DNA of 45,107 bases, from contig FCNA01000152.1 in assembly GCA_900018345.1 (NCBI GenBank), positions 1 through 45,107 of the forward strand. Direction: 5' to 3'. Under the pieces are notes generated by a model. It was not told the DNA's origin. It saw nothing but the letters and a program-made list of their open reading frames with translations, and searched no databases. Positions 42,719 to 45,107 of this stretch are shown here, one piece after another. Position 1 is the stretch's first letter; every line of letters begins with the position of its first letter. The translations under genes were made by a program, and so were the position numbers. This DNA comes from Clostridiales bacterium CHKCI006 (GTDB taxonomy: Bacteria > Bacillota_I > Bacilli_A > Erysipelotrichales > Coprobacillaceae).

Positions 42719-42731
42719 TCTAAAAAGTGCC

Positions 42732-42761
42732 AAAAGACATGCTTAAAGAGCATGTCCTTTT
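42732..42761. terminator. bidirectional terminator
   Basis: AAAA-GACATGC pairs with GCATGTC-CTTTT around TTAAAGA, between the AKR pseudogene and the convergent 2H phosphoesterase gene. Confidence 0.75.
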
Positions 42762-42772
42762 ATCATAGACGA

Positions 42773-43462
42773 TCAATAAAATATGTAGTGATTCATACTG
42801 TGAAAAGTCGCATAGGTCAGATGATCATTGGTCAGTTTTATAACATGTGATGGATGGTTCGTTGTCATAAAGAGACGTTGCAATACATCGATTAGTTGCT
42901 GGTCATACTGACCGGGTTTGTAATAAGCGAGGGTGACATGAAGTGTCAGAGGATAGGAGAGCGGGACAATACGCTGGAACTCTTCGTAGGATTTGGTCAG
43001 GACAAGACAATCCTCATCGGTAAGTGGTTCGAATCCCATTGTAATACTGGTGTTTACCATGTTGAAAAGACATTTGCTGACGATTGTTTGTGCATGTTTA
43101 GAAGAAGCCTGGATTGTCTGGATGATATCGAAGGCATGTGTCTGATTGGTTTTCATTTCTTCAGGCATGGCTTGCGAACGGCTTGTCAAATCATGGAGCG
43201 TGATATGAAAGGTGGCTGGATCGATTCTGCTGGAAAGGGCATGTCCGCATCTTTCGTATAGGATATCCTGGATGTGCTGTAGCCAGGCAATGCTATGCTG
43301 GTCAAGCGTATAAAGAATAGTATCCCCATAAAAGGGCCGAAAACTTCCGTCCGGATTGACTTTCAGATTTAGGCTTTCGGGTGTGTCCAATGAGCTGTTT
43401 AGAGGCAGACTGTTCCACATGAATTGTGTTCGTTTTCTGTAGGCATCTAAAGATTCTGGCAT
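42773..43462 (-). CDS. 2H phosphoesterase-superfamily protein (LigT-like)
   Basis: A 229-residue protein. Two HxT motifs 89 residues apart, His86-Ile-Thr88 (FHITLHDL) and His175-Val-Thr177 (LHVTLAYY), are the catalytic pair of 2H phosphoesterases such as RNA 2',3'-cyclic phosphodiesterases. Spacing and hydrophobic flanks fit. The substrate (RNA ends, cyclic nucleotide or ADP-ribose derivative) cannot be told. The start at 43462 follows AAAGGAG; an extension to 43513 would run into the terminator of the next gene. Confidence 0.7.
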   Translation of the reverse strand: MPESLDAYRKRTQFMWNSLPLNSSLDTPESLNLKVNPDGSFRPFYGDTILYTLDQHSIAWLQHIQDILYERCGHALSSRIDPATFHITLHDLTSRSQAMPEEMKTNQTHAFDIIQTIQASSKHAQTIVSKCLFNMVNTSITMGFEPLTDEDCLVLTKSYEEFQRIVPLSYPLTLHVTLAYYKPGQYDQQLIDVLQRLFMTTNHPSHVIKLTNDHLTYATFHSMNHYIFY

Positions 43463-43512
43463 ATTGATCTCCTTTCTTCTGTTGGCTGTGTTGGGGGATT
43501 TCTTATTTAGCA

Positions 43513-43542
43513 AAAGGTCAGAACCGAAAAGTTCTGACCTTT
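43513..43542 (-). terminator. terminator of the aminotransferase gene
   Basis: A perfect 12-bp repeat, AAAGGTCAGAAC and GTTCTGACCTTT, six-base loop. Confidence 0.75.
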
Positions 43543-43554
43543 AGTGAGTGCATT

Positions 43555-44751
43555 TTATTTAGCGTTGAAGACATAAGTGTCTAAGCGATTGAAAGCTTCA
43601 ACGACACGGGAATGTGGGCTGGCAAGATTCATACGGATATGGCATGGTCCATGGAATGGACGGCCATCCTGCCAGATGACACCAACTTCTTTACCCATAT
43701 TCTGTAAGGTCTCAATGTCTACATGGTGTTTCTCACACCACTCCGTGCAGTCTAAGAAGAGCATGTAAGTTCCTTCAGGCTGATGCACTTTCACACCCTC
43801 AAAATGTTCTTTGATGAAGTTGCAGGCATACGTGATATTGTCATTTAAAACAGAGCAAAGCTCATCCACCCATTGCATACCATTTGGAGTATAAGCAGCG
43901 ATGCAGGCATACATGGATAAGACGTTCATGGAGTTGTAGTGAGAAAGGCTGGCCTGTTTTTCGATGCGATCTCTTAAATAGCTGTTGTAGACAATCTGGT
44001 AAGAACCGATCAGTCCAGCTAAGTTAAAGGTCTTGGATGGGGCATACATTGCAATGACACGATTACGCGCATCTTCAGAAACAGACTGTGTTGGAATATG
44101 CTTGTGACCAGGCATGATGAGATCGGCCCAGATTTCATCGGATACGACATAAACATCATGTTTCGCATAGATTTCCATAGCTTTTTCAATTTCCCAGCGT
44201 TCCCAGACACGTCCGGTAGGATTGTGTGGAGAACAGAAAACAGCGGCATGGATCTTGTTGTCAACGATCTTCTTTTCCATATCTTCGTAATCAATGCGCA
44301 TCACGCCGTTTTCGTCTTCAACCATTGGATTCAAAACAATGTTCCAGCCATTGTTCTCTAAAGAACCAGTGAAACCGATATACGTTGGTGACTGTAAGAG
44401 TACATTGTCACCGGCCTGGCAGAGTACATTCAGTGCGCTGACAACACCGCCTAAGACACCGTTGGCATACAGGATATCTTCTTTTTTCAACCCTTCTGTG
44501 CCATAGCGTTCTTGATGCCAGTTGATAATGTGTTCATAGTATTCAGGACGTGGCTGGAAGTAACCGAAAGCCGGATGTTTGGCTCTTTCGATCATGGCCT
44601 CACTGATATCAGGCAAGGTAGGAAAGTTCATATCCGCTACCCACATTGGAATGACATCTAAACCATGCTTCACATCTTTAGGATCATAAAGATCAACTGC
44701 GATCGCATCTTTACCGCGACGATCCATTAAGGTTGTAAAATCATATTTCAT
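43555..44751 (-). CDS. PatB/MalY-type PLP-dependent C-S lyase or aminotransferase
   Basis: A 398-residue fold-type I PLP enzyme. VIPMWVADMNFPT near the start, FCSPHNPTGRVW, VVSDEIWADL and the PLP lysine in APSKTFNLAGL are typical of the MalY/PatB group, which includes cystathionine beta-lyases. FHIRMNLASP-like sequence near the end binds the substrate carboxylate. The role is probably cystathionine or cysteine-conjugate cleavage; pure aminotransferase activity is possible. It is single and well promoted (TTGTCA, 17 bp, TATAAT), with a GAGGGAAG site. Confidence 0.85.
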   Translation of the reverse strand: MKYDFTTLMDRRGKDAIAVDLYDPKDVKHGLDVIPMWVADMNFPTLPDISEAMIERAKHPAFGYFQPRPEYYEHIINWHQERYGTEGLKKEDILYANGVLGGVVSALNVLCQAGDNVLLQSPTYIGFTGSLENNGWNIVLNPMVEDENGVMRIDYEDMEKKIVDNKIHAAVFCSPHNPTGRVWERWEIEKAMEIYAKHDVYVVSDEIWADLIMPGHKHIPTQSVSEDARNRVIAMYAPSKTFNLAGLIGSYQIVYNSYLRDRIEKQASLSHYNSMNVLSMYACIAAYTPNGMQWVDELCSVLNDNITYACNFIKEHFEGVKVHQPEGTYMLFLDCTEWCEKHHVDIETLQNMGKEVGVIWQDGRPFHGPCHIRMNLASPHSRVVEAFNRLDTYVFNAK

Positions 44752-44790
44752 AAGCTTCCCTCTTTCTTTTCAAAAATTAACCTTGTCTCC

Positions 44791-44819
44791 ATTATAAAAC
44801 GTTTTTCAAATGATGACAA
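44791..44819 (-). promoter_or_regulatory. promoter of the PatB/MalY-type gene
   Basis: On the minus strand TTGTCA (44814-44819), 17 bp, TATAAT (44791-44796), 40 nt before the start codon. Confidence 0.75.
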
Positions 44820-44950
44820 TTTTTTTCTTGATTTTCGACATGAAATGCTTGCGTTTTTTCTTTTATGGATAAGCGAAAGCGTTCTATATTTTGGCATTAT
44901 CGAAAATCATGGTAAAGTTAAGGCAAAGGATCTCATTTTAAGGGTGAAAC

Positions 44951-45010
44951 ATGAAGGACAAAAAAAGAAATGAAGCAAACGAGACTGCTGAAAAAGTAGT
45001 CCACAAATAG
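44951..45010 (+). CDS. possible 19-residue charged peptide gene
   Basis: AGGGTG, four bases, ATG, then a 19-codon frame (MKDKKRNEANETAEKVVHK) of almost only polar residues. A TTGGCA/TAAAGT pair with a 16-bp spacer lies about 35 nt upstream, and a hairpin-T terminator begins 10 bp after the stop. The last codons and the following bases form a direct repeat, TAGTCCACAAA twice. It could also be a small RNA with its own terminator. Not recognised. Confidence 0.3.
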   Translation: MKDKKRNEANETAEKVVHK

Positions 45011-45017
45011 TCCACAA

Positions 45018-45066
45018 AAAAATCAGTTTTCGTTATTTCTTGAAAAATCGGAAACTGATTTTTTAT
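45018..45066 (+). terminator. terminator near the right window edge
   Basis: AATCAGTTT (45021-45029) pairs with AAACTGATT (45052-45060) and runs into TTTTTA. A long, weakly paired loop. Confidence 0.65.
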
Positions 45067-45107
45067 TTTGTCTATTTTTTCGATTATATGATCGTATTTC
45101 TTAGTTT

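Noticed and set aside
44805-44816. TTTCAAATGATG near the PatB/MalY-type promoter, similar to the DeoR palindrome
   Set aside because: Only the left arm matches and the dyad is broken; it fits chance in an AT-rich promoter.

Overview
The window reads as a low-to-moderate GC Bacillota chromosome segment. Strong AGGAGG-type ribosome binding sites, consensus TTGACA/TATAAT promoters, many hairpin-plus-T terminators, glycyl-radical and Fe-S enzymes, and 6-phospho-glycosidases all suggest an anaerobic, sugar-fermenting gut bacterium. An Erysipelotrichia-like origin is my inference; no rRNA or marker gene is present to prove it.

Layout. 1-2.0 kb: an ABC exporter subunit behind a promoter embedded in an IS3-end-like dyad, followed by about 0.9 kb of decayed sequence. 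2.9-8.0 kb: a carbohydrate locus made of a DeoR regulator, a divergent glycyl-radical activase, a YbiW/PflD-type glycyl radical enzyme and a fructose-6-phosphate aldolase-like protein, tied together by four copies of one 12-bp palindrome. 8.0-9.2 kb: an Fe-S aldo/keto reductase. 9.5-18.5 kb: an accessory stretch with an SPFH protein carrying about six zinc ribbons, a 4-TM coiled-coil partner, two frame-broken genes, an antitoxin with a toxin stub, a DUF5680 protein under tandem palindromes, a zinc-ribbon/TPR/TIR protein and an ABC exporter. 18.6-25.8 kb: an EFR1 ferredoxin-flavodoxin, a Fic protein, a cytidylate-kinase-like protein, a LacG-like GH1 enzyme, a CoA-disulfide reductase-rhodanese and a DUF1287 protein. 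25.9-29.3 kb: a MoxR/VWA pair. 29.9-31.1 kb: a complete RelB/RelE-type module and a truncated SDR. 31.3-34.8 kb: an operon of NCS2 purine permease, rRNA methyltransferase and a frameshifted LysR gene. 35-37.4 kb: a catalytically defective AKR, a Nudix hydrolase and a PadR/DUF2812 pair. 37.5-40.7 kb: a 6-phospho-beta-glucosidase whose terminator has been split by an IS4-family element. 40.8-45.1 kb: a Vat/CatB-type acetyltransferase, an AKR gene with four in-frame stops, a 2H phosphoesterase, a PatB/MalY aminotransferase and a possible 19-residue peptide gene.

How it fits together. The best-supported system is the glycyl-radical locus. By family knowledge it probably opens a phosphorylated anhydro-sugar and passes the product to the FSA-type aldolase, under DeoR control. 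The window also holds at least seven broken genes, broken by frameshift, nonsense mutation or deletion. That points either to ongoing gene decay or, for the frameshifts, partly to base-calling errors.
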